Numbered from the stretch's first letter, positions 24,706 through 35,024 are shown. The stretch: 64,000 bases of DNA from an uncultured Bacteroidales bacterium (GCA_902792435.1 CADAZN010000007.1:1-64000); one strand, 5' to 3'. Numbers and translations are program-made. The notes: generated by a model not told the origin, from the letters alone.

Positions 24706-27700
24706 TTAGAAGTTCAGGCTCAAACCAAGGATGAACGAGATTGGGCGTGGGAAGATGTCGCCACCAATACCGCCAAAGATCTCTGGATCGATGCCATCAT
24801 ACTTGGTGATGCAGAATACGTTAGAAACTGTACCATAGACACGTCCGTTGAGGCCGTGGTAGCCATGCTCTCTCTTGAAGAGATCATTGAAGCTGTAACC
24901 AAGAGTGATGTTGTCACACTTGAGGAACGAAGCATTCTGTACCCAGTAGTCGGTGAAGATGGTCTCGTTGTCATAAGTCTTCCAACCCATGTTAACCGAC
25001 TCAACTGGACGGTTGTTCAGATAGAAGCCAGAAACTTCCTCAAAGATAGCAGCGTTGCTCACGTTGTGATAGCCTTGCATCACGTTGTTGAACAAGTAGT
25101 TGCCAAGGCTAGCACGCAGGCTGAAACCGAAGTCCCAGTTCTTCCACTCGAGCTTAGAAGCAAAGCCCATGGTAACAGGAGCCCAAGGACTCTTGTAGAG
25201 ATACTTGTCGGCCTCGCTGATTACGCCATCGGCGTTGCGGTCAACAACCTGACCCTCGATGGGCTTGCCATCCTGGTCATAAACCTGCTGATAAACATAG
25301 AACGAGTGAGATGGATGATCAACGAAGTGGGCCTGAACATTACCATTGATGCCAATGCTACCAGTCGAAACGAAGTAGGATGGGTCATTGCTGATAAGCT
25401 CAGTAACCTTGTTGCTGTTGTAAGTCAAGTTGTAATCGAGAGTCCAAATCAGGTCGTCGGTAGAAATGGCTTTCCAGTTAACTGAGAACTCGATACCAGT
25501 GTTGCGCAGCGAACCAATGTTCTTGTAGAACGCGTTGCGGAAGTTGGTCATTGCCGAGAAGGTTGCCCAGTTCAACAGGTCGGTGGTCTTGCGGTAGTAC
25601 CAGTCGATGCTACCAGTCAAGCGGTTGTTCATAACACCCCAGTCAAGACCAACGTTGGTGGTGGTAGTGGTCTCCCACTTCAGCTCTGGGTTGTAAACGT
25701 TAGGCTTAGCCTTAGAGCCGTCGCCAGATACGTCGTAGAACGAACCCATGCTACCGTTGCTCAGCACGTAGTTGGCAAAGTAGTTGTAGTCGCCAATGCC
25801 TTCCTGCTGACCAGTCTTACCCCAACCGAGGCGGAGCTTCATGGTGCTGAAAGGACCGTCCTTCATGAATGCTTCCTCAGCAATGTTCCAGGCAAGAGCT
25901 GCCGATGGGAACAATGCCCAGTGATCACGGAAGCGTGACGAACCATCGTAACGCACGGTGAAGGTCAAATAGTAGCGACTGTCGTAGATATAATTCATAC
26001 GACCGAAGAATGATACCAGATAGTTCTCGGTGCGATAACCGAGACCGTTGTTCTGGCGGAAGATGCTTTCGCCACGTAACAAGCCGGCCTTTGGCTCACC
26101 CCATGTGTAAACACATGCAGGAATCCACATGCCAGGACCAAATACTGTTACATCCGATGGGCCAAAGATGAGAGCCGAGTTGGTTGGGTAAGTTCCCCAA
26201 GACTCGTTGTACTCTTTGCGCCAGTTGTGCTGCCACTCATAACCAGCCATGATGTCGAAGTGGTGCTTGTCGTTGAAGTCCTTGAAGTATTGTGCATAGG
26301 CACTCAACTGCAAGTTCTCTTTTGACTGGGTGTAGTAGCTGTTGTTGCCCCAGTAGTTGCTGGTGTTGCTGATGTTGGCGCTGATGTTGTGACCCTCACC
26401 ATGAGTGAAGTCACCACCCAGTTGTCGGCACTACCAATGAACGAGCGGGTCTTACCGGTGTTGTCATGGTTGTCGAGCATTGCCACGGGGTTGTAAGGAG
26501 CGTTGGTGTTCTTGGTGTAGGGCCATGCTGGATCAGCATTGTTAACCTGCATCCAGTCGAAGTAGCCACCTACGCCAGCATACTTAGGATCATCGCTGTA
26601 GATAGGCTGAGTGGGGTCCATGCGAACTGCATTACCCACAGCGCCAGTGTCGGCGAAACGAGACTTGGTCCAAGCAAGCTTACCATTGAGGTTCATGGTC
26701 AAGTGGTCGTCAAAGAGCGATGGGCTCAGGTTAACGGCGATAGTGTAGCGCTTGTAGTCCGAAGTCTTGAGGATACCTTGCTGGTCGGTGAAACCAAGCG
26801 AGAGGCGATAGGGGAGAATGTGACCAACCGAGCCTGCAACAGTTACGTTGTGGTCGTGGCTGATTGCAGTGCGGTAAATCTCGTTCTGCCAGTCGGTGTT
26901 GGCGTTGCCAAGCAGACTATTCACAAAACCTTGATTGCCATCACCATCAACCCATTCCCAACCTTCTGGAAGTGCAATGTCCGAAACTTTTGCATTAACA
27001 ATCTGTCCGTTTTGAAGAGTGTTAAGGCTGCGGAGCATTTCAATTTTTCCATCAGGATTTTTTGCATTGCGCCAAGCATATCCCATTACATTGGGTTTGC
27101 GAGTATCGTTCTCAAATGCGTTAGCAACAAAATTGCGATACTCATCACCATTCATAACCTTGATGGTTTTCTTTTTCTTGCTGAATGTGATGTTGCCATT
27201 ATAGCTCACTTGAGGAACGTCCTGACCACGACGGCCTTTCTTGGTGGTGATGATGATAACACCGTTAGAACCACGCGAACCGTAGATAGCGGTAGCCGAA
27301 GCGTCTTTCAGCACGTTGAAGCTCTCGATATCCTGTGGGTTAACGAGAGACAAGGGGTTAGAAACACCACTAATGCCATTGTTATCCATGGCGATACCAT
27401 CGATAACGATGAGTGGGTTGTTACTTGCATTAAGTGACGAACCACCACGAATGCGGATTGTAGCGCTACCGCCTGGGGCACCGTCACCACTGGTAACGCT
27501 CACACCGGCAACTTTACCGTTGAGCATGTCCTGAGCACTTACTACAACACCTTTGTTCTTGGCGTCGGGGCGTAAGGCGGTTACACTACCAGTGAGGTCG
27601 CTCTTCTTAACAGCACCATAACCGATCACAACGACCTCTTTAAGAACCTCTGAATCATCAAGAAGTTCAATAACGAGATTGGGAGCGGCAGTAACGATCT

Positions 27701-27953
27701 GTGTCTGAAGACCGATAGAAGAAACTTGGAGCTGGGCTCCTGCTGGTGCTGTGATAGTGAAGTTACCATCAAAGTCGGTAGCCACAGTGTTGGTGGTACC
27801 CACAACGGTAACCGTTGCACCGATAACAGGTTCGCCAGTAGCATCCTTAACATGTCCCTGCACAGTAATCTGTGCGTAGGCTCCGATTGACAGGAATAAT
27901 CCCATCATCAGCGCAAGAATCCTTTGGGGAATTCTAATGTTTACCTGCTTCAT
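24706..27953 (-). pseudogene. SusC TonB-dependent receptor split by a frameshift
   Basis: Two frames together give one full-length SusC of about 1080 residues. The first (27953 to about 26425) has a signal peptide, a carboxypeptidase-regulatory-like domain (GHVKDATGEPVIGATVTV), a plug (VVIGYGAVKKSDLTGSV, IRIRGGSSLN, GSRGSNGVIIITTKKG) and the first barrel strands. The second (about 26425 to 24706) continues HGEGHNISANIS and ends PISFILGLSLNF. The switch point is GGG at 26419-26417 on the minus strand; one more G would read SADNWGGDFTHGEG without interruption. The defect may be a sequencing error, a real mutation or slippage-based switching. The intact protein would import maltodextrin- or galactan-like oligosaccharides. 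Confidence 0.9.
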
Positions 27954-28029
27954 CTTGTTTTTAGTTAAATTGTTATTAAGTTAAAATAAAAGAAAATATT
28001 TTTGTTTTAATATGGTTCTTTTATGGTAC

Positions 28030-28065
28030 TTTGCGTATGGCGCAAAATTTGCAACTACAAAAGTA
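28030..28065 (-). promoter_or_regulatory. susC promoter with overlapping operator-like inverted repeat
   Basis: On the minus strand TACTTTTG (28065-28058) fits the -7 consensus. Just downstream, TTTGCG-N5-CGCAAA (28030-28046) is an inverted repeat covering the predicted transcript start, suited to repression by the divergent LacI protein. Confidence 0.45.
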
Positions 28066-28121
28066 ATTATATTATATAAAAATAAAGGGTTTTTAGCCTT
28101 TAATTATGTGTTAAATGATGC

Positions 28122-28133
28122 GCAAACGTTTGC
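28122..28133. promoter_or_regulatory. LacI-family operator palindrome
   Basis: GCAAACGTTTGC is a perfect 12-bp palindrome with the central CG typical of LacI/PurR/CcpA-type operators. It lies between the divergent lacI-type gene and susC, about 57 bp upstream of the susC -7 box and 145 bp before the regulator start. Confidence 0.6.
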
Positions 28134-28277
28134 ATTAAGATATTTTAAGAAATAAAATTTATAGTGATTTTAATAATTGTTGTAATTTTGAAAACTCAAA
28201 GCAAAATAACTAAAACTACCAAACTTGCAATTAGTTGTTCTTTGCTGTAAAAAGCTTACCTTTAACAAGTTCCGAAG

Positions 28278-29303
28278 ATGAACGAGAAACAACCATTAAC
28301 AATGAAAGACATTGCTGCACAGCTCGGAGTGAGTGTGGCGACAGTGTCACGTGCCTTGAAAAACAGTCCAAATATCAGTAAGAAACGTCGTGAAATGATA
28401 CAGCAGTATGCTCGTGAGCATGACTATTATCCCAATGTGATAGCCGAGCAGCTGCGCCACAGCCGTCAGAAACCCTCGCAAATCATAGGTGTGATACTGC
28501 CCGAGATAGTGCATTTTTATTTCGCATCTATTTTGAGCGGCATCGAGGAGAAAGCCAGGACACGTGGCTACCGCATCATGGTTGCGCAAAGCCGTGAGAG
28601 CTATGAGCGTGAGGTGGATATTTGTGAGTCGTTCAGGAAGAATAAGGTGTGTGGAATCATTGTTTCCCAAGCCAAAGACACTGAACAGTATGACCACTTT
28701 ATCAAGTTGGTTAGCAGTGGTATACCATTGGTTTTCTATGACCGCATTTGCCCAGCACTTAATGCCAGTCGCGTGGTGGTCGACGACTATCAAGCAGCTT
28801 ATAAGGCAGTGAGCCACTTGATTGAAACTGGCTGCAAGCGAGTAGCATTCTATGTGTCGAACCTAAACATGGAAATTTCCAAGAACCGACTCAATGGATA
28901 TAAGGACGCATTGTATCATCATGGGCTCAAACCCGATGAGGCTCTTATCAAGCAGTGTGACAATCCTGCGGCTGCCGAGAAGCTCACTCCCACCATGCTC
29001 AAGATGAAAGACCGTCCCGATGGCTTTTTCGCTATCAACGATGAAACGGCTATTGCGGTGATGTATGCTGCCAAGAAGATGGGACTCAGGGTTCCAGAGG
29101 ATGTGGCGGTGTGTGGATTTACCGATAGCGACCGAGCAGTCTCTTGTGACCCTATGCTCACCACGGTTCATCAGAATGGTGCTGAGGTGGGAGCTCAGGC
29201 CACCGATGTCCTCATCGACATGGTTGAAGGCAAGCTTCCCATGGACCGCGCCGAGAAACGCATGGTGCGCACCCACCTGGTTGTTCGCGGCACCACAAGG
29301 TGA
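28278..29303 (+). CDS. LacI family transcriptional regulator of the sus-like locus
   Basis: The 341-residue protein has an N-terminal LacI helix-turn-helix (TMKDIAAQLGVSVATVSRALKNSPNIS, about residues 8-32) with hinge-like NVIAEQLRHSRQ. A periplasmic-binding-like sensor domain follows (IIGVILPEIVHFYFASILSGIEE, PLVFYDRI, VAVCGFTDSD). It is divergent to susC, and two palindromes lie in the shared region, so it probably controls the uptake operon in response to a sugar. LacI control of starch loci is known in Bifidobacterium and Prevotella-like lineages, in contrast to SusR in Bacteroides thetaiotaomicron. Confidence 0.92.
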   Translation: MNEKQPLTMKDIAAQLGVSVATVSRALKNSPNISKKRREMIQQYAREHDYYPNVIAEQLRHSRQKPSQIIGVILPEIVHFYFASILSGIEEKARTRGYRIMVAQSRESYEREVDICESFRKNKVCGIIVSQAKDTEQYDHFIKLVSSGIPLVFYDRICPALNASRVVVDDYQAAYKAVSHLIETGCKRVAFYVSNLNMEISKNRLNGYKDALYHHGLKPDEALIKQCDNPAAAEKLTPTMLKMKDRPDGFFAINDETAIAVMYAAKKMGLRVPEDVAVCGFTDSDRAVSCDPMLTTVHQNGAEVGAQATDVLIDMVEGKLPMDRAEKRMVRTHLVVRGTTR

Positions 29304-29333
29304 GTTTTCAGTTCTCAGTATTCAGTTATCAGT
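29303..29333 (-). repeat. Dispersed CTGA-type intergenic repeat, copy 1
   Basis: On the minus strand this reads CTGATAACTGAATACTGA followed by GAACTGAAAACT. Related copies lie at 55564-55588 and 61719-61747. Confidence 0.45.
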
Positions 29334-29467
29334 TTTTTTACGACAATTAAGGACAATATATTTTTTCATTAAATGTTGTTTTCTTAGCCATTCGGCTTTT
29401 GAGTATTATAGACAATTGACTCGGACTTTTTTAGTTTTCAGTAAGGGTTAGTGTTTTACTAAATAAG

Positions 29468-29500
29468 AGTGACCTTAAAGCTCCAAACTTTAAGGTCACT
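29468..29500. terminator. Hairpin between convergent genes
   Basis: AGTGACCTTAAAG and CTTTAAGGTCACT form a perfect 13-bp stem around CTCCAAA. It lies between the converging LacI gene and the gamma-carbonic anhydrase gene and probably stops transcription from either side. Confidence 0.6.
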
Positions 29501-29523
29501 AATCTTTAATCTCTAATCCCTAA

Positions 29524-30045
29524 TCATTCCTCGTCTTCGTACCAAGTGCTGTACATGAGGTAGTTCCTTGCAATTTTCACGTTGATTTCCTTGGCTTGTG
29601 CTGGATCGACCATTTTCTTGAACTTGGCGGGTGAGCCTGCCCAGAGTTCGTGAGGGCCAACTTTTGTGCCTTTGAGCACTACGCTGCCAGCAGCAATAAT
29701 CGCACCTTCGCCAATCTCGGCGTCATCGAGCACCACGCTGCCCATGCCAATGAGCGCCATGTCGTGAATTTTGGCGCCATGGATGGTCACGTTGTGGCCT
29801 ATTGACACGTCGTCGCCAATCTCGATGGTGGATTTTTGATAAAGTGTGTGCAACACGCTGCCGTCTTGCACGTTAACTCGGTTGCCCAAGGTGATGGTGT
29901 TTACGTCGCCACGCAGCACAGCGCCAAACCAGATGCTGCACTCGTCGCCAATGGTAACGTCACCAACTACTACTGCGTTATCTGCAAGGAATGTGTCCTT
30001 GCCAATTTTTGGGGTGAATCCCCTTACATTTCTTATTATTGCCAT
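29524..30045 (-). CDS. Gamma carbonic anhydrase-like hexapeptide protein
   Basis: The 173-residue protein is built of left-handed beta-helix hexapeptide repeats (ADNAVVVGDVTIGDECSIWFGAVLRGDVNTITLG). It has the metal-site histidines of the family in VLHTLYQ and IGHNVTIHG. This is the YrdA/PaaY/gamma-CA group; many members bind zinc, and some hydrate CO2. It likely acts in the cytoplasm as a trimer. Activity cannot be read from sequence. Confidence 0.87.
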   Translation of the reverse strand: MAIIRNVRGFTPKIGKDTFLADNAVVVGDVTIGDECSIWFGAVLRGDVNTITLGNRVNVQDGSVLHTLYQKSTIEIGDDVSIGHNVTIHGAKIHDMALIGMGSVVLDDAEIGEGAIIAAGSVVLKGTKVGPHELWAGSPAKFKKMVDPAQAKEINVKIARNYLMYSTWYEDEE

Positions 30046-30162
30046 TTATTTCGTTTGTCGTTTATGGTTTATCGTTTATTGAAGACAAAGGTGAGATTGT
30101 GGCACAGCAACCATTTAAAGGTATTATGCTTTCTTGTCCTCTATTGTCCTTTTGCCTTCTTG

Positions 30163-30186
30163 TTTTCTTGTTTTCTTGTTTTCTTG
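30163..30186 (+). repeat. Short tandem repeat (TTTTCTTG)x3
   Basis: Three exact copies of an 8-bp unit, preceded by a partial copy, lie within 10 bp of the pepP stop codon in a low-complexity T/C-rich gap. Confidence 0.6.
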
Positions 30187-30194
30187 TCCTCTAT

Positions 30195-31964
30195 TTAGAT
30201 CTCTTTGCATTTTTCTTGGAGCCATGCTGCTTCTTGTTCATTTAGGTAGGGGAGGAGGCGCACGAGAACCATCTGGTGGTAGTCGTTGACTTGCTTAATT
30301 TCCTCGGGGGTGAGCATCGTGGTGTCGATGAGACGGGTGTCGTAGGGGAACAACGTTAAGGTCTCAAACTCGAGGAAGTTGCCAAAGTTCTCGGTCTTAG
30401 GACCTTCTACCACAAGGAGAATGTTCTCGGTGCGAATGCCATACTCGCCTGTCTTGTAAAGGCCAGGCTCATTGCTGGTTACCATGCCGGGTGCGAGAGC
30501 CACGGGATTTAAGCGCCCATTGATGCTGTGAGGGCCTTCATGGCAGCCCAAGAAATGACCCATACCGTGACCAGTGCCGTGGCCGTAGGTCATCGCTTCT
30601 TGCCAAAGTGGCATACGGGCAAAAGCGTCGAGCTGAACGCCTGTGGTGCCAACGGGGAATTTGGCGCGGCTAAGTGCAAGGTGACCCTTGAGAACGAGGG
30701 TGAAATCGTGTTTCTCCTGAGCAGTTGGGTTGCCTAGAGTGACTGTGCGTGTTATGTCGGTGGTGCCGTCAAGATACTGAGCTCCACTATCGACGAGTAG
30801 CATGCCCTCGCCTTGCAGAGTGCTAGCGCTCTCGGGAGTAGCAGTGTAGTGCACGATAGCTCCGTGCTCGCGGTAGCCGCAAATCATCTCGAAACTGTCG
30901 CCACGGTAGAGGTCGCTCTTGCCACGCTCCATCTTGCCGCGTTCCCACACATCAACCTCGTTGATGGTGCCACTGGCTGCGTTTTGTTCAATCCACATGA
31001 ACAAGCGAACCAAAGCCGCTCCGTCACGCTCCATAGCGTTGCGGAATCCCTCAATTTGTACCTCATTCTTTATGGCTTTGAGTGGCTCTACTGGTGAGGC
31101 ACCATACACTTTGTCGCATTCAAGAGCTTGTCCAAGGGTGTCGCTCACCTTGTTGGGATCGAGCATAATGGTATTGTTAACATTGCGCTTGCTCAGGAAT
31201 TTCTCAACTTCGCCATATTCCTTAATGCGCACGTTGTAATTGCCTAAGTGATTGCGAACCTCCTTGCTCAACTCGTCATCGGTAAAGATTACGCGGTCTT
31301 TGTCACTCATATAGAAGAATGCTATTGCCACTGGAGTGAAGTCCACGTCACTGCTGCGCAAGTTCAACAGCCAAGCAATTTCGTCAAGAGATGTGATGAG
31401 GATGCTGTCGGCACCGTTGTTCTCAACTATCTCCATCGTGCGGGTAAGCTTGCTTTCCACATCCTCGCCGGCATATTCCACATCATGGACAAACGCCTCG
31501 TTGGTGGGTGGCAATGGTCGGCCTTCCCAAATGTTGTCGGCAGGGTAGAAGTCGGTAGCAAACAGGAATCCATTCTCACCGCAAATCATTTCCAGACGGT
31601 TGGCTTCCATCAATGAGAATAAACGGCCGTCGACGGCTAGAGTGTCATCCTCGTGGAGCTGGTTGCTGAGCCAGCGCATGATAAGCTCAAGCTCTCCACG
31701 ATATTCCACGTGTTGTAACTCAAAGTCGCTGCCTTCCAGCTCAATCTCGGCTTGTAAGAAATAGCGAGAATCGGTCCACAGGCTCGCCTTGTCGAGGGTC
31801 ACAACTGCTGTGCCGTTGCTGCCAGTGAATCCCGATACCCAGTCGCGGAATTTCCAATAGTCGCTCACATATTCACTCTGATGAGGGTCGGTGCCAGGAA
31901 TGATAACGGCTTCCACACCCTTGTTGCGCATATACTCGCGCAATAGTTCAAGATTGTTATTCAT
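30195..31964 (-). CDS. pepP: Xaa-Pro aminopeptidase (M24B)
   Basis: The protein has about 590 residues counted from ATG at 31964 (MNNNLELLREYM). An in-frame ATG 12 codons upstream at 32000 overlaps the predicted -7 box, so it is not used. Two creatinase-N-like domains precede the M24 catalytic domain with metal ligands in LLVDSGAQYLDGTTDITRT (two Asp), GTGHGMGHFLGCHEGP (His), SNEPGLY (Glu) and GIRTENILLV (Glu). A C-terminal M24_C segment closes it. It removes N-terminal residues before proline in the cytoplasm. Confidence 0.93.
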   Translation of the reverse strand: MNNNLELLREYMRNKGVEAVIIPGTDPHQSEYVSDYWKFRDWVSGFTGSNGTAVVTLDKASLWTDSRYFLQAEIELEGSDFELQHVEYRGELELIMRWLSNQLHEDDTLAVDGRLFSLMEANRLEMICGENGFLFATDFYPADNIWEGRPLPPTNEAFVHDVEYAGEDVESKLTRTMEIVENNGADSILITSLDEIAWLLNLRSSDVDFTPVAIAFFYMSDKDRVIFTDDELSKEVRNHLGNYNVRIKEYGEVEKFLSKRNVNNTIMLDPNKVSDTLGQALECDKVYGASPVEPLKAIKNEVQIEGFRNAMERDGAALVRLFMWIEQNAASGTINEVDVWERGKMERGKSDLYRGDSFEMICGYREHGAIVHYTATPESASTLQGEGMLLVDSGAQYLDGTTDITRTVTLGNPTAQEKHDFTLVLKGHLALSRAKFPVGTTGVQLDAFARMPLWQEAMTYGHGTGHGMGHFLGCHEGPHSINGRLNPVALAPGMVTSNEPGLYKTGEYGIRTENILLVVEGPKTENFGNFLEFETLTLFPYDTRLIDTTMLTPEEIKQVNDYHQMVLVRLLPYLNEQEAAWLQEKCKEI

Positions 31965-31997
31965 TGTGTATTTTGTTAATGCTGTATTATTGACTTG

Positions 31998-32005
31998 CAA
32001 AGTTA
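31998..32005 (-). promoter_or_regulatory. -7 box for pepP
   Basis: TAACTTTG on the minus strand lies 34 nt upstream of the chosen pepP start. Confidence 0.5.
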
Positions 32006-32081
32006 GTGAAAAGTTTTTAGTTATCGTTTTTTAGTAGTTAGTTTTTTGATGAATTCTATTTTTACAAAGGTGGAATAAAAC

Positions 32082-32115
32082 AATTGCACCCGTCACTTGA
32101 GTGGCAGGTGCAATT
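32082..32115 (-). terminator. Terminator after the M16 peptidase gene
   Basis: AATTGCACC and GGTGCAATT form the outer stem, with CACT/AGTG inside and two mismatches. A T-rich tract (TTGTTTTATT) follows on the minus strand. Confidence 0.6.
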
Positions 32116-32140
32116 AATGGTTGGATGTTTTTGTTAAGCA

Positions 32141-34954
32141 TTACTGTTCGGGAACCATTGTGACCTCGATGCAGTTGCCATTGTTGAGCAGTTGCTTTGC
32201 AAAGTTGCATATTTGATCTTTAGTGACCTTGTTGACAATTTCTTTGTAATTGGAGATGTAGTCGATGTTGTGGTCAATATAGTAGCTGATAACGCTAGTC
32301 CAGTAGTCGTTGTCTTTTAAGCCAGTTTCATAGTCTTTCACGAGCTTTTCCTTGGTTTTGGTCAAGATGTCGTCTGAGAAATTGCCGCTTGCTACATCCT
32401 TAAGTGCTTCACGCAAGATGCCAAGCACAACGTCTTTCTTATCGGGATTGTAATTACAACTTATTCCAGCTTGTGTGATCACTTTGTTTCCTGAGAAAGA
32501 AATTGAAGCGCTTCCGCTTGGAGAGTAAGCAGCTCCCTCGTCTTCACGCACCTTCTCGAGCAGCATCGTGCGAAGCACTGCTTGTGTGAACTCGGCAATG
32601 ATATCGTTCTCGATAGTATAGGGGATGGCGTCGGTGTGCCAAATGATTCTTGAAGTCACTTGCGGAGTTTGCATCTTGCGACTAAACTCGTTGAGGATTT
32701 TACCCTTTGCATATTGTGGAATGTCACCGAATTCTTCTTTCTTGCCCTTTTGAGAAGGCAGTGATGCTATGTATTGCTCAATTAGTGGTTTGATGGTTGC
32801 CTCATCGAAGCTTCCCACGAAGTAGAACGTGAAGTCGGCAGCATTAGCCACGCGTTCTTTTGCGATTTGAATAACGCGGTCAATATCAATGTCCTTGATT
32901 AACTCAGAATTAACTGAACGGCAGCGTGGGTCGTGATTATATAATGTGTTGGTCAAGCTATCAGAGAATACCATTTGTGGCATAGCGTCTTTGTTCTTTA
33001 GGAAAGTCTCAAGCATTGAGAGTGCGCTCTTCACGGCTTTCTCATCTTTGTTGATAGCAGTGAAGTAGAGATAATTGAGTTGGAACAAGGTCTCTAGGTC
33101 CTTCTTGTTTGATGAGCCATAGAATGACTCATAATCTCTTGAAAGAGAAGGGGTAACTGATGCATTCTTGCCAGCGAGAGCTTTCTTGAGCTCGGAGTTG
33201 GTGAAGTTTCCAAGTCCACAATTGTCAATGACGCTTGAGAACATAGTGTAGTTGATCCAGTCTTTCTCTCCATAGAGCGAGCTGCCGCCGTGTGACTCGG
33301 CATAGTATTGAATGTCATCATCCTTAAAAGTGGTGGGTTTGATAAAGACATTGGCACCGTTGCTCAAAGTGAACTGGGTGTAACCGAGCTTTTCGTTCTT
33401 GGTCTCCTTCACAATCTTTCCGGCTTTTGGCATAGTTGTGATGAGCGGTTCTTGTTTCACATTGTCGACATAGGCTTCGAGTTTCTCGCTACGGGCCTCG
33501 TTAATTGCAGTCAAGAGGTCTTGAGCAGTTGGTAGTTCAACATTCTCGGGACAGAAGTTCATGATTACCAAGTTAGAGTTGTCTTGGGGTACAAGTTGAA
33601 CAAAAGCTTGGTTAATGAGTTCAAGAGGGATTTGTGGCGCAATCATCTTCATCGTTTGGTAGGTCCACTCGATTGACGGATAAGGATATTGCGACAAGAA
33701 GTGAGAGCAATATTGGCGGCCAAAGGTGTTGTTGTTGACTTGGTTGCGATTGTTATATCTAGTTTCCAGGCTGCTATTGTATTCATCTTGAGCTCTAGCA
33801 TACTCGGTCTCGGTAAATCCATGCTGTGCGGCCCTAAGAACCTCCTCGGTAACTATCTTGATTGCTTGGGGAGTTTGTCCTTCTTTTGGCATTATTGTGA
33901 TGCTGAAAGCATCCTTGGTCTTTGAAAAGAGATAGGTGCCATCATTGACAAAAGCAAAAATGTAGGGGCAGTCGGGCTCTTTTGATTTCTCTTCAAGTCG
34001 CTTATAGAGCATGTTGAATGCCATACTATTGGCATAGTTTTGCATAGTATACATTATAGTGCTCTTCATTTGATTGGGTATGGGCTCATGCTTGAACATC
34101 ACTTGAATAGAGTTTGTCATCTGTTCCTTGTCCTTGTCGATGACGATGATGGGCTCTTCATTGTCGGGCACAGGCTCGTCAACTACCTTTGCTGCATCGG
34201 GTGCAGGAGCGGGAATAGAGTTGAACAACTCCTTGATTTTGGCCTCGGTGCGGTCAATATCGATGTCTCCAACAACTACAACAGCTTGATTGTCGGGACG
34301 ATACCACTTGCGGTAGTAGTCGCGCAGTTCGTTGTACTTGAAGTTATCGACCACGCTCATCAAGCCGATGGGCATGCGCTTGCCGTACTTAGAGCCAGGA
34401 TAAAGAGTCTCGAGGTTGCGCTCGAGCAAGCGTTGCTGTGCACTTGAGCGCACACGCCATTCCTCGTGAATCACGCCACGTTCCTTGTCGATTTCTTTAT
34501 CTTCGAGCAGCAGACCGTTGCTCCAGTCCTTAAGGATGAGCAGGCACGAGTCGATAGCGCTAACGCGTGTGCTGGGCACGTCATTGATGTTGTAAACCGT
34601 TTGATCAACACTTGTATAGGCGTTCAAGTCACGTCCAAATTCAACACCTATCGAACGGGTGTAGTCAATCACACCATTGCCGGGATAGTGCTCCGAGCCA
34701 TTGAAAGCCATGTGCTCGAGGAAGTGAGCGAGGCCACGCTGGTTCTCTTCTTCCTGTAGCGAGCCCACACGTTGTGCTATGTAGAAGTTCACGCGGTGCT
34801 CAGGCCAGTTGTTCTGCTTGATGTAGTAAGTTAATCCGTTGGACAGCTTGCCAGTGCGCACACTGGGGTCATTCTCGACATTTGGCGATAGCTGTGCCAT
34901 TGAGCCCAATGCAATGAGCATGAAGGCCGAAAGTAAGAGATTCCTTAGTTTCAT
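32141..34954 (-). CDS. Periplasmic M16 family zinc protease
   Basis: The 937-residue protein has a signal peptide (MKLRNLLLSAFMLIALGSMAQ). The first M16 domain has the inverted zinc motif HFLEH (LAHFLEHMAFNGSEHY, about residues 80-95) and the downstream Glu in ERGVIHEEWR. A second, inactive M16 half follows (ANVFIKPTTFKDDDIQYYAESHGGSS). Pitrilysin-like proteases of this size in Bacteroidales are exported and degrade peptides. It is transcribed alone from a promoter at about 35017-35024. Confidence 0.92.
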   Translation of the reverse strand: MKLRNLLLSAFMLIALGSMAQLSPNVENDPSVRTGKLSNGLTYYIKQNNWPEHRVNFYIAQRVGSLQEEENQRGLAHFLEHMAFNGSEHYPGNGVIDYTRSIGVEFGRDLNAYTSVDQTVYNINDVPSTRVSAIDSCLLILKDWSNGLLLEDKEIDKERGVIHEEWRVRSSAQQRLLERNLETLYPGSKYGKRMPIGLMSVVDNFKYNELRDYYRKWYRPDNQAVVVVGDIDIDRTEAKIKELFNSIPAPAPDAAKVVDEPVPDNEEPIIVIDKDKEQMTNSIQVMFKHEPIPNQMKSTIMYTMQNYANSMAFNMLYKRLEEKSKEPDCPYIFAFVNDGTYLFSKTKDAFSITIMPKEGQTPQAIKIVTEEVLRAAQHGFTETEYARAQDEYNSSLETRYNNRNQVNNNTFGRQYCSHFLSQYPYPSIEWTYQTMKMIAPQIPLELINQAFVQLVPQDNSNLVIMNFCPENVELPTAQDLLTAINEARSEKLEAYVDNVKQEPLITTMPKAGKIVKETKNEKLGYTQFTLSNGANVFIKPTTFKDDDIQYYAESHGGSSLYGEKDWINYTMFSSVIDNCGLGNFTNSELKKALAGKNASVTPSLSRDYESFYGSSNKKDLETLFQLNYLYFTAINKDEKAVKSALSMLETFLKNKDAMPQMVFSDSLTNTLYNHDPRCRSVNSELIKDIDIDRVIQIAKERVANAADFTFYFVGSFDEATIKPLIEQYIASLPSQKGKKEEFGDIPQYAKGKILNEFSRKMQTPQVTSRIIWHTDAIPYTIENDIIAEFTQAVLRTMLLEKVREDEGAAYSPSGSASISFSGNKVITQAGISCNYNPDKKDVVLGILREALKDVASGNFSDDILTKTKEKLVKDYETGLKDNDYWTSVISYYIDHNIDYISNYKEIVNKVTKDQICNFAKQLLNNGNCIEVTMVPEQ

Positions 34955-35016
34955 GTTTTAAATACGTTGGGATTGTTATTATTAGAGTTGTTTTTAGATT
35001 GTAATTAATGGTTTGG

Positions 35017-35024
35017 CAAATTTA
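35017..35024 (-). promoter_or_regulatory. -7 box for the M16 peptidase gene
   Basis: TAAATTTG on the minus strand lies about 62 nt upstream of the start codon. Confidence 0.45.

Noticed and set aside
31965-32000. Upstream start for pepP
   Set aside because: The extra codons overlap the predicted -7 box and add no conserved residues.
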